NCBI GenBank assembly: GCA_002633025.1
Contig: NMRB01000781.1
Span: 164,758-228,757, forward strand
Direction of reading: 5' to 3'
Origin: Notospermus geniculatus
Taxonomy: Eukaryota; Nemertea; Pilidiophora; Heteronemertea; Lineidae
DNA: 64,000 nt
Both the position numbers and the translations under genes were made by a program. The notes under the pieces are model-generated. The model worked only from the letters and a program-made list of their open reading frames with translations. It had not been told where the DNA came from and did not search any database. Below are positions 23,814 to 34,868 of this stretch, piece after piece. The stretch's first letter is position 1; every line of letters starts with the position of its first letter.

Positions 23814-24758
23814 GCTACCTGATCATGGCAGTTGATTAAGAATCTCAACCACAGAATTTCACACGTCAACTTCCAGCAGAAAATTCCAGTGGCACTTTGA
23901 TATCTTTGTGTCTCGCTGTTCGTTGATGGTCAGCTGCCATGCATCGATGTAGAGCAGTTGCACACAAAGTACAGAGTACCAACATCAAGGTGGAGTGAGA
24001 CCAAGAGTAAAGTGACATTGTTTCCCAGGCCTTATCTGGCTAAAGGCACAGGCTTTGGAAAAGGCCAGCTCAGGAAATCACAACACCATTATCATCAGAA
24101 TGGACCTTTTCCAAATCATGTCCTCCGGGCAAAATCTGTCGCAAGTCCTTCGTGGTCACACAAATCACATTGATACTTCTGCCATCATACATCAAGCAAC
24201 AAATAAACTTAAGCAAGACAACATTTACTCTCTCCATAGGACAAGTTGATCCAATGAATATTGATCACACATGGAGACCTTGCCAGCATTTATCAGGAGG
24301 GTGAGGTTTCTGATGTCGATAAGAGCTGCATGCATGCTATGCTATTAGTTTGAGTATGACAAAAGGTGGCTGGCAACATACTAACATCCCTTGAGATCAC
24401 TTCTTAGCACAAGAAACTGCACGCCAGTGATCTAGTCTTCAAGATGCTGAGATGTCACCATGAATGTCGATATCTAACAATAACTTACTCGAGCCCTAAT
24501 AATTCTCTGATTGCATCGAGAGTAACTCTGCAACCATGCTGCAGCTATGGGCGACAACTTATGACATCCTCAAGAAATGATGCCGATTTAACCGCCAGCG
24601 AATCTACATGTACAACATTTTGCAATAAAACATAGCCGTCATTATCACAACTCATCTAAATAACACTGAAAAGAAAAACTATACATTCACGTGATATGAT
24701 AAATCTGAAAGATGGCAATTTTTCATTAGCAGATGCAGAAGAATGTATGATGTCCTAC

Positions 24759-24808
24759 CTGCTATCACCGTGTTGATACACTCATAGAGAAGAGACATGG
24801 CTGATGTG
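24759..24808 (-). CDS. AP3D1: AP-3 complex delta subunit, adaptin-trunk micro-exon (about residues 269-285)
   Basis: A 50-nt minus-strand exon between a CTTTCTTTCCAG acceptor and a GTAGGACA donor. Its first base completes the serine codon of exon 26005-26078, and it then encodes TSAMSLLYECINTVIA and the first base of the next codon (valine in the family). The match to vertebrate AP3D1 is almost exact, with isoleucine for valine in ECINTV. The next family segment (the region around L-K-Y-L-G-L-L-A-M) was looked for on the minus strand between 1 and 24700 and not found, so the following intron is either longer than 24.7 kb or its exon lies in the N gap at 2709-3264. Nothing odd in the exon itself. 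Confidence 0.93.
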
Positions 24809-26004
24809 CTGGAAAGAAAGTTAAAGGATTCTTCAATATCAGGCATTTGCAGGCAAAACTTGCACCCCAAAACAAACACACCCCAAAACAAACTTGTTTA
24901 ACCCCTTAACCGAGTATGGCGTACTATTACTTCATTACAACATCCGGGGAACCCCCGAAAACACCTGAGGATCTCAGCTTGCGTAAGGCGTAATAGTACG
25001 CCAATTACGTAAAGCCAAAATTCAGGCAGTGAGAGACATCTGATGGCAACACATGTAGTGTATCCCTCAGTTACTTCATCGTTCGCAGTTAAACCTTTAT
25101 GTTTGATTCCTTTATGATGAAACATCCTGGTGGCCCAAGTTGGGCACCCAAAAGGGCAACAAATTAGATTCACGGTGGCCCAGTTACATGAAGCGGTATG
25201 TTACTACACTACTGTATCATCAGCTAGTGAGTCGCCGCCTGTTTGTGCCATCGCAAGGTCGACCTGACATCAACATTAAAGGAGAAATAGCAATGTTTTC
25301 CATTTTGGGCCCCTGTGAAGTTTGGAGTTAATAGCTCCAACGGTTTAAGGAGCACGGTATTGCCACTTTTTCTCAACAGCCGGCGCCACTGTGCCACTCT
25401 CCAACCCAGGGACCAACGACGTATTGGCGAGTTGACCTGATTTCCTCCGTACATTTTGTAATGCATTTTTGTAGTTCGTGTTACTGCCGCTAGGTGGCTC
25501 CCTCTACGTCGGCAGTCAAATAACGCATTTGAGATCCAATACCGTGCTCCTTTAAGAAATGTACCCTTGTTAAATATAATAGTTTAGGATGACGACATCG
25601 GATGACAACAGATGATGGACGAACCGGCATTGTATAAGCTCTCCGCCACCCCAGTTGAGCTAAAGTGTGATTTCCATCATCCAAAAAAAGTTACACCATA
25701 TAATGGACAGATGATTAAATCAGTGCTTCACGTACGACGGGCACAATCACGCTCACGCCCCTGCACGCCCGCAAAATTGCACCGAGGAGCTTGATTGACC
25801 GTGCTCCTCCGATGGCATCCTTGAAGTAACTGATCATCAAATTTCGCCTTTGAGGAGCTCAACTGATTGAGCTCCTGCAGATTTCAAACGTGAAGCACTG
25901 TTAAATGGAGTTGAAATCAGCTGACCACTATGCAATCAACTTGTCTTCATAGAATCTCTCTCCAACGAAGCCAAAGAAATTCTCCAGAGATGCGTGCAAC
26001 TTAC
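24809..26004 (-). other. AP3D1 intron, 1.2 kb
   Basis: GTAAGTTG donor, CTTTCTTTCCAG acceptor; the junction splits a serine codon. It carries one 202-bp MITE (25349-25550). Confidence 0.9.
25349..25550. mobile_element. 202-bp MITE with GGAGCACGGTATTG ends
   Basis: GGAGCACGGTATTG and CAATACCGTGCTCC are inverted ends; TTTAA flanks both sides (25344-25348 and 25551-25555). Lies inside the 1.2-kb AP3D1 intron. Confidence 0.85.
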
Positions 26005-26078
26005 CTGTGAATGAGGTTTGTAAGTGGTTCTATAAGTTTCTTTCCAAGTCTCGGCTCGAGAGGAGTTAAGGCTCCGAA
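26005..26078 (-). CDS. AP3D1: AP-3 complex delta subunit, adaptin-trunk exon (about residues 245-269)
   Basis: This short exon is too small to show as an open frame of normal length; it was found by looking for the missing family segment between exons 50135-50274 and 24759-24808. On the minus strand it follows TTATCTTCCAG and ends CACAG before a GTAAGTTG donor. The 74 nt start in phase 0 and encode FGALTPLEPRLGKKLIEPL followed by T-N-L-I-H, identical or nearly so to vertebrate AP3D1, plus two bases of a serine codon finished by the next exon. Both junction phases fit perfectly, which makes a chance match very unlikely. It forms the middle of the adaptin trunk. Introns: 24.1 kb before, 1.2 kb after. 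Confidence 0.95.
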
Positions 26079-26376
26079 CTGGAAGATAAGACGGTTGACA
26101 GAGAATTAGCATTGAGAGACAAGATCAATAGGAATTCAATATACTGGATGGACATCAATTGACACAAATCTGTGTCGATTTTTACATCAGATGAACTGAC
26201 ATTGAGAGAATAACAGAGAGGATCTGGTTGTCAACAGCTGTTAAGGAGAAATGAAGGGAAAAGCAGACATTGGTTAGAGGTAGATCAGTAGAGTGATCAT
26301 GGTGATATGTCAGTTGGAGTGGAAAATGCTGGTAATGATTTTTTTCAAACGGTTCCCCTCAAAACACTCTTTGAAG

Positions 26377-26595
26377 CCCGTGTCACACTGTCCCGAAATT
26401 AGACACCCGATGGCCACACGAATATGGAATTTTGAATTTCGCGTGAAGATGGCCCCAAAGTCAACTTCCAGAATCTTGCAAATTTTCGACCCCAACCGGG
26501 GTCTTCTTCAGGCTGGCATTTATCAGTAAGATTTCCAAAAGTTTCCATAATTCGTATGGCCATCGGGTGTCAACTTCGGGACAGTGTGACACGGG
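26377..26595. mobile_element. 219-bp MITE with CCCGTGTCACACTGTCCCGA ends
   Basis: About 45-bp inverted ends, CCCGTGTCACACTGTCCCGA and mirror, with GATGGCC and CGAATAT / ATTCGTA inside. Flanks CTTTGAAG and CATTAAAG agree at 6 of 8 positions, a possible old 8-bp target duplication. It starts about 300 bp upstream of the acceptor of exon 26005-26078. Confidence 0.8.
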
Positions 26596-26679
26596 CATTA
26601 AAGTGAATTGGGTCGGGCCAGCGAAAGTGTCGAAATACACGAATGATTGCCACCATCTCGGGTACAATTTGCGGACTTT

Positions 26680-27005
26680 ATTGTGAGCCGTTCTAGCAAA
26701 AGCAGGAACATGTTGCAGTGATATGAACCACTGACAAAAGTCATTTTCTTCACAATGGCTAACAGGCAGCCATATTAAATCACGACTATATGTGTTAGGT
26801 GACTCTTTATCCCTCCACACCTTGAAAAGACTGGTGTCCTGTCCAATCTATGTATATAGCCGGTGGTAACACCGAGGTCGGACTGATACTTTGTCGAAAC
26901 CTTAACTGACGAAAATGGCTGCCATACTTCTCATCACTTGAGAAGTTCAACGCACTCTTCGAGCGTGGAGTAACCCTTTATCAGGTAAGGTAGCATGCTT
27001 CAACT
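26680..27005. repeat. Diverged repeat shared with 47640-47880 (reversed)
   Basis: GGTGACTCTTTATCCCTCC, GGTGTCCTGTCCAA, TGGTAACACCGA and TCACTTGAGAAGTTCAACG appear reversed at 47690-47860; part also near 19050-19130. Confidence 0.7.
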
Positions 27006-27010
27006 CATTT

Positions 27011-27240
27011 TTAGCTCACCGGGGTGAGCTATTACGATGGTGAAGCGTCCGTCGTCCGTCGTCGTCCGGCGGCGTCCGTCGTCGTCATGTTCCGTTAGCA
27101 GGGCACGTTTCGTAACCGCTGGGGCTATGGATCTGAAACTTGGTACATACATAGCCCTAGGTCAGATGACCCATGACACCAAGTTTCGGTCCGATTCGAT
27201 TGTTGGCTTGGCCACCAGGTGGCCAAAACCAAAAACACAA
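27011..27240 (-). mobile_element. CCATGG-ended transposon family, AGCTCACC end fragment
   Basis: Starts with a terminal hairpin AGCTCACCGGGGTGAGCT, followed by CGTCCGTCGTC runs, GGGCACGTTTCGTAACCGCT, and GCCACCAGGTGGCC. The same order, reversed, closes the copies at 46275-47335 and 50339-51265. Confidence 0.85.
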
Positions 27241-27398
27241 CTAGAGCCATCATGTGATGGCGCAGATTCGTCTCCATTTGAAAGTTATGAAATGGCATGC
27301 ACAGCGGCAAAATAGGTGGGCAGGGTCCAAAGGGTACTTTGGGTACAAAAATACCTAGTACCCTAAAGAAATTTGAGGGTACGATATAGTACCCTCAA

Positions 27399-27428
27399 AT
27401 GAAATGGTCCATGGACCATGTGCTCACC
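27399..27428 (+). mobile_element. Other end of the same family running into the gap
   Basis: ATGAAATGGTCCATGGACCA then TGTGCTCACC, the opposite terminus, in the opposite orientation to 27011-27240. The preceding 27310-27395 carries GTACCCT/AGGGTAC words. Confidence 0.75.
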
Positions 27429-28117
27429 NNNNNNNNNNNNNNNNNNNNNNNNNNNNNNNNNNNNNNNNNNNNNNNNNNNNNNNNNNNNNNNNNNNNNNNN
27501 NNNNNNNNNNNNNNNNNNNNNNNNNNNNNNNNNNNNNNNNNNNNNNNNNNNNNNNNNNNNNNNNNNNNNNNNNNNNNNNNNNNNNNNNNNNNNNNNNNNN
27601 NNNNNNNNNNNNNNNNNNNNNNNNNNNNNNNNNNNNNNNNNNNNNNNNNNNNNNNNNNNNNNNNNNNNNNNNNNNNNNNNNNNNNNNNNNNNNNNNNNNN
27701 NNNNNNNNNNNNNNNNNNNNNNNNNNNNNNNNNNNNNNNNNNNNNNNNNNNNNNNNNNNNNNNNNNNNNNNNNNNNNNNNNNNNNNNNNNNNNNNNNNNN
27801 NNNNNNNNNNNNNNNNNNNNNNNNNNNNNNNNNNNNNNNNNNNNNNNNNNNNNNNNNNNNNNNNNNNNNNNNNNNNNNNNNNNNNNNNNNNNNNNNNNNN
27901 NNNNNNNNNNNNNNNNNNNNNNNNNNNNNNNNNNNNNNNNNNNNNNNNNNNNNNNNNNNNNNNNNNNNNNNNNNNNNNNNNNNNNNNNNNNNNNNNNNNN
28001 NNNNNNNNNNNNNNNNNNNNNNNNNNNNNNNNNNNNNNNNNNNNNNNNNNNNNNNNNNNNNNNNNNNNNNNNNNNNNNNNNNNNNNNNNNNNNNNNNNNN
28101 NNNNNNNNNNNNNNNNN
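27429..28117. other. Assembly gap (689 N)
   Basis: Unknown bases inside a repeat cluster; both gap edges are in the same transposon family, which probably caused the break. Confidence 1.
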
Positions 28118-28819
28118 GATTCGATTGTTGGCTTGGCCACCAGGTGGCCAAAACCAAAAACACAAAAAGTGCAATAACTCCTGAACTAATGACTGGATCA
28201 TCTCCAAATTTTTATCATAGGTGTATCTAATGAGGATACATGACATATGTAACGAGTTTTTGATTTGACCTACTTTTCAAGGTCACAGAGGTCAAAGTTC
28301 GACAAAAGTGACGAACCTCTCACAGTTTGTTATTATTTCACCGAGCGACTTCATATTTTGCATAAACATGCATTGGAAGGGTACCTTTAAAAATACCAAG
28401 TTTCGGCCCGATTGGACATCCAGTATGGCCGCCAGGTGGCGTAACCTGAAAATCAAGTAAGTGCTATTACTCAGGAACGGCTTGACGCAGAGGGTTCAAA
28501 TTTGATATTTACCTCCATCTAGATGACCTTTACATGCACGCCAAATTTCAGCCTGATTTGACTTCAAACATGGCCACCAGGTGGCGTAACCCAAAAATCA
28601 TCAAAGTGCTGTAACTCAGGAACGCCTTAACCCAAAGCGCTCTAATGTGCTACATGTATGTGGGCCCCTGCAGATGACCTTTATGACCATGTGAAGTTTC
28701 GGCCCAATCGGACATCCAATATGGCCGCCAGGTGGCGTAACCCGAAAATCATGTACCTCCCTCTATCATTAGACTATTATGTCCAACCCGGTGAGCACAT
28801 GGTCCATGGACCATTTCAT
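28118..28819 (-). mobile_element. CCATGG-ended transposon family, large partial copy
   Basis: Contains four CCAGGTGGC sites (28140, 28432, 28577, 28728), the tandem AGGTCA pair at 28280-28294, and the terminus GGTGAGCACATGGTCCATGG ... TTTCAT. No coding capacity in any frame; non-autonomous. Confidence 0.88.
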
Positions 28820-28940
28820 AGTATATGTAGCAACAGTCTCAACGCCTAATGGTAACTTAGATCATTCAGATAGATAGATTTCAACAGTCTTGTCGAGCAT
28901 GCATTGACACAAGATCATGATCAACCTCACCACCATGAAT
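28820..28940 (-). repeat. Empty-site paralogue of the 45.9-47.4 kb locus
   Basis: GCAACAGTCTCAACGCCTAA followed by TGGTAACTTAGATCATTCA and GATTTCAACAGTCTTGT is the reverse of the sequences flanking the element at 45986-47417, joined without it. Confidence 0.85.
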
Positions 28941-29444
28941 TAGCTGTGTGTGTAAATGGTGTACATCGACCGTGTGTATAAAGCTATGAACGAGGTCACC
29001 ATAAATGAGTTGCACTACGATGGCATCACGAAATTCAGTTTTGGATGCATAGCGTGGCACTTTAAAGTCCAATAGGGCAAACACATAGGAAGTACCTAGG
29101 TATATGTTCACATCAGGTTTAGAACATTCTAGCTGGAGTTGTTTATGTGTGGGTGAATGTGGCCAGACTTGAAGTCCAAAACTTGGTGTAGCCTACACAT
29201 ACAGAAGGTATCTAGATACATATTCACACCAGGTTAGAACATCCAAATTTCAATCCCACGAAACGAAGGTTGTATCACGACGGGTTTGGTGTGCGACACA
29301 CCTTTCACTGCTCACCCACCTTCTCTGAAAATACCGACCCAAAATAAATATGCCTTCATTTCAAAGTTACAGACTGCAAGGGATTCGGACAGACCAACTG
29401 ACTGATGGATGGATGGACTGACACACAGGGGTTTCTTGATATCC

Positions 29445-29729
29445 CATTTTGGTTCCCTCAGTCACCGCTAGGTTGAAAGGTGACTTTGGTAGCGACCGCC
29501 ATGCTATTTTTAGATGCTATTAGATGCTATTTTTAGAAACAGAATGACCTGCTTAGAATGGGGGAATCCCAAACAAATCCACCTGTTCAGAAAATGTCAA
29601 CATGGCCGATTTGGCAGGATGCAGACATGTGACAAGGGAATCCCCAAATTATGATAATGAGTCTCAACAAAATGGCGGTCGCTACCGAAGTCACCTTTCA
29701 ACCTAGCGGTGACTGAGGGAACCAAAATG
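29445..29729. mobile_element. Mutator-like MITE, 285 bp, 9-bp target duplication
   Basis: Inverted ends of about 60 bp: CATTTTGGTTCCCTCAGTCA, CCGCTAGGTTGAAAGGTGAC, CGGTAGCGACCGCCAT with one or two differences. Flanked by perfect TTGATATCC at 29436-29444 and 29730-29738. Long ends plus 9-bp duplication is the classic Mutator-superfamily signature. Confidence 0.88.
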
Positions 29730-29825
29730 TTGATATCCCTCCCAAACTTTGTTTGTGGGAAAACTAGACATAAGTCGGTGACGACTGCAATGTATGCCTC
29801 TGCTCTATCCTCAATACACCCTGCT

Positions 29826-30432
29826 ATGTTGCAGGATTAGTAGTCTGGAATGTGAAATTCAAGATGTCTGCCTGGCGGCCATACTGAAAGCAGATTGCAA
29901 CCAAAATCAATAGGAAAGATGAAATCAATCGAGCAAGTTGTTTGTCATTTACAGACCAGAATATGAAATTCAAGATGTCTGCCTTGTGGCCATATTGAAT
30001 ATTGGGTCGCAACCAAAATTGATAGGGCACCTCCCGCAACCATTCCACTATGCCACAAAAATATGAGATCAATAGACTGTATCACTCCAAAAGAGTGCAG
30101 CACCTGACAGGGCAGTGACATGACGTCCCGCATGTCATTTCTGAACGCCACGACGTGACTCAAAAAAAATCCAGTTGTTTCAGCAATCATGATGTCAGGA
30201 AACTATTTGATTTTTTTTCATCTCGCGTCGACATCATGAAATGACGTGCAGGACATCATGACGCTGCCCTGTCAGGTGCTGCACTCTTTTCGAGTGTACA
30301 GCCTATTGGGCAAGCCGTTTGTCAGTTACAGTCAAGAATACTAAATCCAAGACATCTGCCTGGCGCCCAGATTGAATATTGGATTGCAACCAAAATCGAT
30401 AGGGCACCTCCCCTAACCCACCCCACTGTGCG
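29826..30432. repeat. About 120-bp repeat in three diverged units, interrupted by a MITE
   Basis: GAAATTCAAGATGTCTGCCT, CGGCCATA, GCAACCAAAAT.GATAGG.CACCTCCC recurs at about 29850, 29965 and 30330. The 30070-30308 element splits units two and three. Confidence 0.75.
30070..30308. mobile_element. 239-bp MITE with CAATAG..CTGTA ends
   Basis: GAGTGCAGCACCTGACAGGG and mirror, then GTCATGACGTCC-type inner arms; terminal CAATAGACTGTA / TACAGCCTATTG. Confidence 0.8.
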
Positions 30433-30956
30433 ACATGAGTCAATATGGCAATCCATTCTTTACTTAAGAGGCAGATTAGTGAGCGTGGCAGCGGACATGG
30501 ACACGGAAACCCTCTGAGAACATAATGCCATCTGAACTTCTTTGAGCGGGCCCCATTTACTATACTTGAATTGAAGATTTGGATACAAAACACAAAATGT
30601 TTCTTCCTTTTTTCAAGCTTACAGACCATCAACAAAGCTGTTAAAGAGCAAGAGTGGACTTAATGCCACCATCTGATTTTGAAAAAATTTGCAACACAGG
30701 AGAAGTCAATAGGTAGTGACACTTATTTAATTTAGAAACCAGAAAGAACTGAATTTCTTTATCTCTTCCCAGGTTGCTTTTTAAACAATTTGATCAAGCA
30801 AAGTTTCTCCAAGTGCGGATACCACAAAGACCCTAATCAATGTTGTTGATCAATCTCATTGGCCAAATCAATGTATGTACTTATAGGTTAGGTATCAGAA
30901 TGACTGGCTCTGTTGGCAGAGCGGAGAGATTGTAAGGCTGTTTTACGGTATATTGA

Positions 30957-31265
30957 GTGGAACCACGAATGCAATCACGGCAAAACCTTTATCATTTACT
31001 CGCCACACAAGGTTTTTCAACGTCCGCACTCAGGCAGGTGGAGAATCTGAATGGATCAATCAAGATGATGCTAACCACCATGGTGAGCGAAAAGGGCTGG
31101 GACTATATTCGTCTCCCTGCATCCCTCATGGCATTTCGTTCAAGCATTCACCAGTCAACCTCAGGGACTCCAGCCGCCATGACCTTTGGAGAAGCGATGT
31201 CTCCACTGGATCTAGTTATTGGTTCCACTGAAGTGCCAGCTAATGAATCCACCAAATACATGTAG
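30957..31265 (+). pseudogene. Ty3/Gypsy retrotransposon integrase fragment
   Basis: A frame of about 100 codons with no upstream ATG (first codon GTG) resembles the end of the integrase catalytic core of Ty3/Gypsy elements, which joins element cDNA to host DNA. Visible landmarks in order: E-N-L-N-G-S-I where the family has V-E-R-F-N-R-T-L, a GWDYIRLPASLMAFRSSIH stretch matching the W-D..L....A-Y-R-S-S-V-H region, S-T-S-G-T-P for S-T-G-Y-T-P, then FGEAMSPLDLVIGS for F-G-R-...-P-x-D-L. The catalytic aspartates and zinc-binding head are not present, nor reverse transcriptase or LTRs nearby. It ends in a stop inside ATACATGTAGG. An isolated relic; identity inferred from pattern only. Confidence 0.65.
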
Positions 31266-31348
31266 GTAACTAAGCAGACAAACAAGATTGAAGGTGCCTA
31301 GAGAAGTGCCTGTACATGAGTACATCAACATTTTGCTTCGGTTGAAAT

Positions 31349-31680
31349 ACGCCTATTTACATGAGAACGGTTGAAGCTGGCTTCGAACCACTCCAAGATC
31401 ATGCAGTTGGGATGATTTTCATCATGTTTCGAACCGGTTCAGGCACATGGAGACGCAACTTTCTTTGTGAAAATGAACAGGCTGAACTGGTCTCGATCCA
31501 GTCTTGTGCACAGTACTAAAATCAACAGAGAAAGAACAGTCACTGCACGCCACCAGGTGACGGGAACATGATTTAAGCGGTCTGAACTGACTTGGGACCG
31601 GTCCCGTTCGATCTGTCTCTGAGCTGGCTTCAACTTGGCTCAAGACGAGACCGGCCAGCTGTTCTCGTGTGAAACTAGCT
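31349..31680. mobile_element. MITE with TTTACATGAGAAC / GTTCTCGTGTGAAA ends
   Basis: Loose inverted ends (CCTATTTACATGAGAACGG; CAGCTGTTCTCGTGTGAAAC). Interior rich in GAACCGG, GACCGGTCC and CCGGTC words. Related sequence at 38580-38790 and 40310-40530; its last part is repeated at 33474-33540. Confidence 0.65.
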
Positions 31681-31754
31681 AATAACCGGCTATGATGTTA
31701 ACATACTTTGCAACTCGCAAGTCACCTGACAAGTGCAGGCAGTCACCCTGCAAT

Positions 31755-31903
31755 CAGTGTTTCCGCCAGAGGGTACTAAGGGTACTATGCTAGTACTGAA
31801 CATTTAAAGGAACAGAAAAGGGCCATTTTCTTTAATTTCATGGAATTTTTTGCTCATTTTGAAGAATTTAGTACCCTCAAAAAAATTTCTGGCAGAGACC
31901 CTG
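31755..31903. mobile_element. GTACCCTC MITE, copy 1
   Basis: CAGTGTTTCCGCCAGAGGGT at the left; TTTCTGGCAGAGACCCTG at the right; internal GGGTACT / AGTACCCT pair. Copies at 33618-33767 and 56191-56329. Confidence 0.8.
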
Positions 31904-32523
31904 GCAATGAATTGCATCCCATAATGTGGATGGGACTTTATGTTTGTCAAACGAGATGTTGACTGTCTCACCCTGATTACCAAATTTTCACTCGCCTTGA
32001 GGTGTCAGAGCAGCATATTTTGTGAGCATTTTAGTTCATCAATCAACATAGCAGCCAACTGTGTCCCCATTTGCCAACATGTATTTTGTACAGATTCAAC
32101 GCTGCCTGGAGTGTGACTAGAAATCGCCTTCCAATCCATGAGACATTCAACCACGAGGAGAAATTCCCTGTAACACCTCAGCAAGTCTTCTTTACCATGT
32201 AGAACTTGTTTTTACAACGTCATCACACTTTCTATCGATTATTATTGCCTGACTTTCCATCATAAATCTTTAGCATGTTTAGAGAAAGTGAAAAGAATTA
32301 ACAGCATAAAAAGTAAACAGTGCGGAAAAGATTAGCTACTTTTAGCTACGCAAACAAAAATTATCCGAATCGAATTACACAAGGCTTTATAACTGGATAG
32401 CAGCACAGTGAATTGTCAAGCCAAGGTTGAGTTCCAGTGACGCCTACACGATAAGCCCAGTATCCCAGGAGACAATATCCTACGGTGAACAATGCTTAAT
32501 TAGTACATGGGACAATAGCTCAC

Positions 32524-32944
32524 GCTTCCATTACAGCTTTTATACTCGGTCTTATTAATACCGGTGTCTATATCCGCATACAAATAAGACCGGATATTTC
32601 ACGGTTTGCGCTTCCACTACAGGGTTTCAGGTTAGTAGTTTCGGCTACAGATGGTGATACGTGGAGAGTGAACCGCGTATTGTTCTGGTACTTTTGAGCA
32701 TGCGTAATGTCGTAAACAATCTTAAGCCACCTGTCGCTGATCATAATAGACCCGGACTTATTGGCATTCCGCTAGAAAACACCTATGTTGATCCAGTTCT
32801 AATTTAGATTCGGAGTACACTCGGCTATGCTGTCAGAACTTAATAGATCCGGTCTTGAGAACCGGACTTATTAAACACGGACATCTTGTAATGGAAGCAG
32901 AATAAGCCCGGACAAATACCACCTTTTTCTGTAATGGAGCTTAT
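32524..32944. mobile_element. MITE with GCTTCCATTACAG ends, copy 1
   Basis: GCTTCCATTACAGCTTTTAT at the left, CTGTAATGGAGCTTATAAC at the right. GACCGG, CCGGACTTATT and TAATAGACCCGG words fill the interior. The P copy 2 homologue is 34385-34812. Confidence 0.7.
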
Positions 32945-33350
32945 AACTGGTAGCACAGTGATGAATTTGTCAAGCCTAGGTTGAGTTCCAGTGACGCCTA
33001 GAAGCCCAGTATCCCAGTATCCCAGGAGACAATATCCTACGGTGAACAATGCTAATTAGTACACGGGACACAGATACAACTGCCAGGGGCATTCATTTCT
33101 CATTGTTGGAGTGAAGAAGCTTCTTCCTCCATGCTCACCTCAGGAGGTGAGATAACTTCTCTATGGATTTAAGCTAATTACTACCAGGGGATGTTGTCCT
33201 CCACAGGGTTTGAAGGCAATCAGGCTAATCATGTTCTGTACCGCTCAGCTATCTCCCTTTAAAAGGATACCTCTGCCACGAGGACACCTCTCTATCTATT
33301 AAGGACACTGGAGTTCAGTCCTGATTTAGCTCTTTCTCTAGCCGTACTTA

Positions 33351-33473
33351 AGGCTCGTCTACACGATCATACGTTTGTTCAAAACATCATCACACATTTG
33401 TATGATGATGTCCAAGCTTGTGTGTCGATTTCTGTCTTGTGACAATGCAGCTAAAATTTTGAACATCATCATA
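33351..33473. mobile_element. MITE X, left half
   Basis: Starts AGGCTCGTCTACACGATCAT after TTA (33348-33350) and stops at GAACATCATCATA (33461-33473), where the paralogous segment 33474-36144 begins. Confidence 0.85.
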
Positions 33474-33617
33474 ATCTGTCTCTGAGCTGGCTTCAACTTG
33501 GCTCAAGACGAGACCGGCCAGCTGTTCTCGTGTGAAACTAGCTAATAACCGGCTATGATGTTAACATACTTTGCAACTCGCAAGTCACCTGACAAGTGCA
33601 GGCAGTCACCCTGCAAT

Positions 33618-33767
33618 CAGTGTTTCTGCCAGAGGGTACTAAGGGTACTATGCTAGTACTGAACATTTAAAGGAACAGAAAAGGGCCATTTTCTTTAATT
33701 TCATGGAATTTTTTGCTCATTTTGAAGAATTTAGTACCCTCAAAAAAATTTCTGGCAGAGACCCTGG
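33618..33767. mobile_element. GTACCCTC MITE, copy 2
   Basis: Homologue of 31755-31903 within P copy 2. Confidence 0.8.
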
Positions 33768-34384
33768 CAATGAATTGCATCGCATAATGTGGATGGGACT
33801 TCATGTTTGTCAAACGAGATGTTGACTGTCTCACCCTCATTACCACATTTTCGCTCGCCTTGAAGTGTCAGAGCAGCATATTTTGTGAGCATTTTAGTTC
33901 ATCAATCAACATAGCAGCCAACTGTGTCCCCATTTGCCAACATGTATTTTGTACAGATTCAACACTGTCTGGAGTGTGACTAGAAATCGCCTTCCAATCC
34001 ATGAGACATTCAACCACGAGGAGAAATTCCCTGTAACACCTCACCAAGTCTTCTTTACCATGTAGAACTTGTTTTTACAACGTCATCACACTTTCTATCG
34101 ATTATTATTGCCTGACTTTCCATCATAAATCTTTAGCATGTTTAGACAAAGTGAAAAGAATTAACAGCATAAAAAGTAAACAGTGCGGAAAAGATTAGCT
34201 ACTTTTAGCTACGCAAACAAAAATTATCTGAATCGAATTACACAAGGCTTTATAACTGGATAGCAGCACAGTGAATTGTCAAGCCAAGGTTGAGTTCCAG
34301 TGACGCCTACAAGATAAGCCCAGTATCCCAGGAGACAATATCCTACAGTGAACAATGCTAATTAGTACACGAGACAATAGCTGC

Positions 34385-34812
34385 GCTTCCATTACAGCTT
34401 TTATACCCGGTCTTATTAGCACCGGTGTCTATATCCGCATACAAATAAGACCGGATATTTCACGGTTTGCGCTTCCACTACAGGGTTTCAGGTTAGTAGG
34501 TTTGGCTACAGATGGTGATACGTGGAGTGAACCGTGTATTGTTCTGGTACTTTTGAGCATGTGTAATGTCGCAAACAATCTTAAGCCAGCTGTCGCTGAT
34601 CATAATACTACAAACAGACCCGGACTTATTGGCATTCCACTAGAGAAAACACCGATGTTGATCCGGTTCTAATTTAGATTCGGAGTATACTCGGCTATGC
34701 TATCCGAGCTTAATAGATCCAGTCTTGAGAACCGGACTTATTAAACACAGACATCTTGTAATGGAAGCCGAAAAAGCCCGGACAAATACCAGCTTTTTCT
34801 GTAATGGAGCTT
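34385..34812. mobile_element. MITE with GCTTCCATTACAG ends, copy 2
   Basis: Homologue of 32524-32944. Confidence 0.7.
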
Positions 34813-34868
34813 ATAACTGGTAGCACAGTGATGAATTTGTCAAGCCAAGGTTGAGTTCCAGTGACACC

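Larger units (their letters stand above)
1..24758 (-). other. AP3D1 intron continuing beyond the window
   Basis: Starts with the GTAGGACA donor of exon 24759-24808 and runs to at least position 1 unless the next exon hides in the N gap 2709-3264. It holds all repeats described below 24.7 kb. Open frames here are short, unconserved and inside repeats. Confidence 0.6.
31614..33350 (+). repeat. Duplicated segment P, copy 1
   Basis: From TCTGTCTCTGAGCTGGCTTC to CTCTAGCCGTACTTA, repeated at 33474-35554 with a few percent substitutions. Copy 1 lacks the hAT-like element of copy 2 and ends at a MITE half (33351-33473). Confidence 0.9.

Noticed and set aside
23563-23835. Two similar frames on opposite strands
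   Set aside because: Both come from the two arms of one foldback (23608-23813).
27363-28246. Six overlapping 240-280 codon frames around the second N run
   Set aside because: Artefact of 689 N; flanks belong to a non-coding transposon family.
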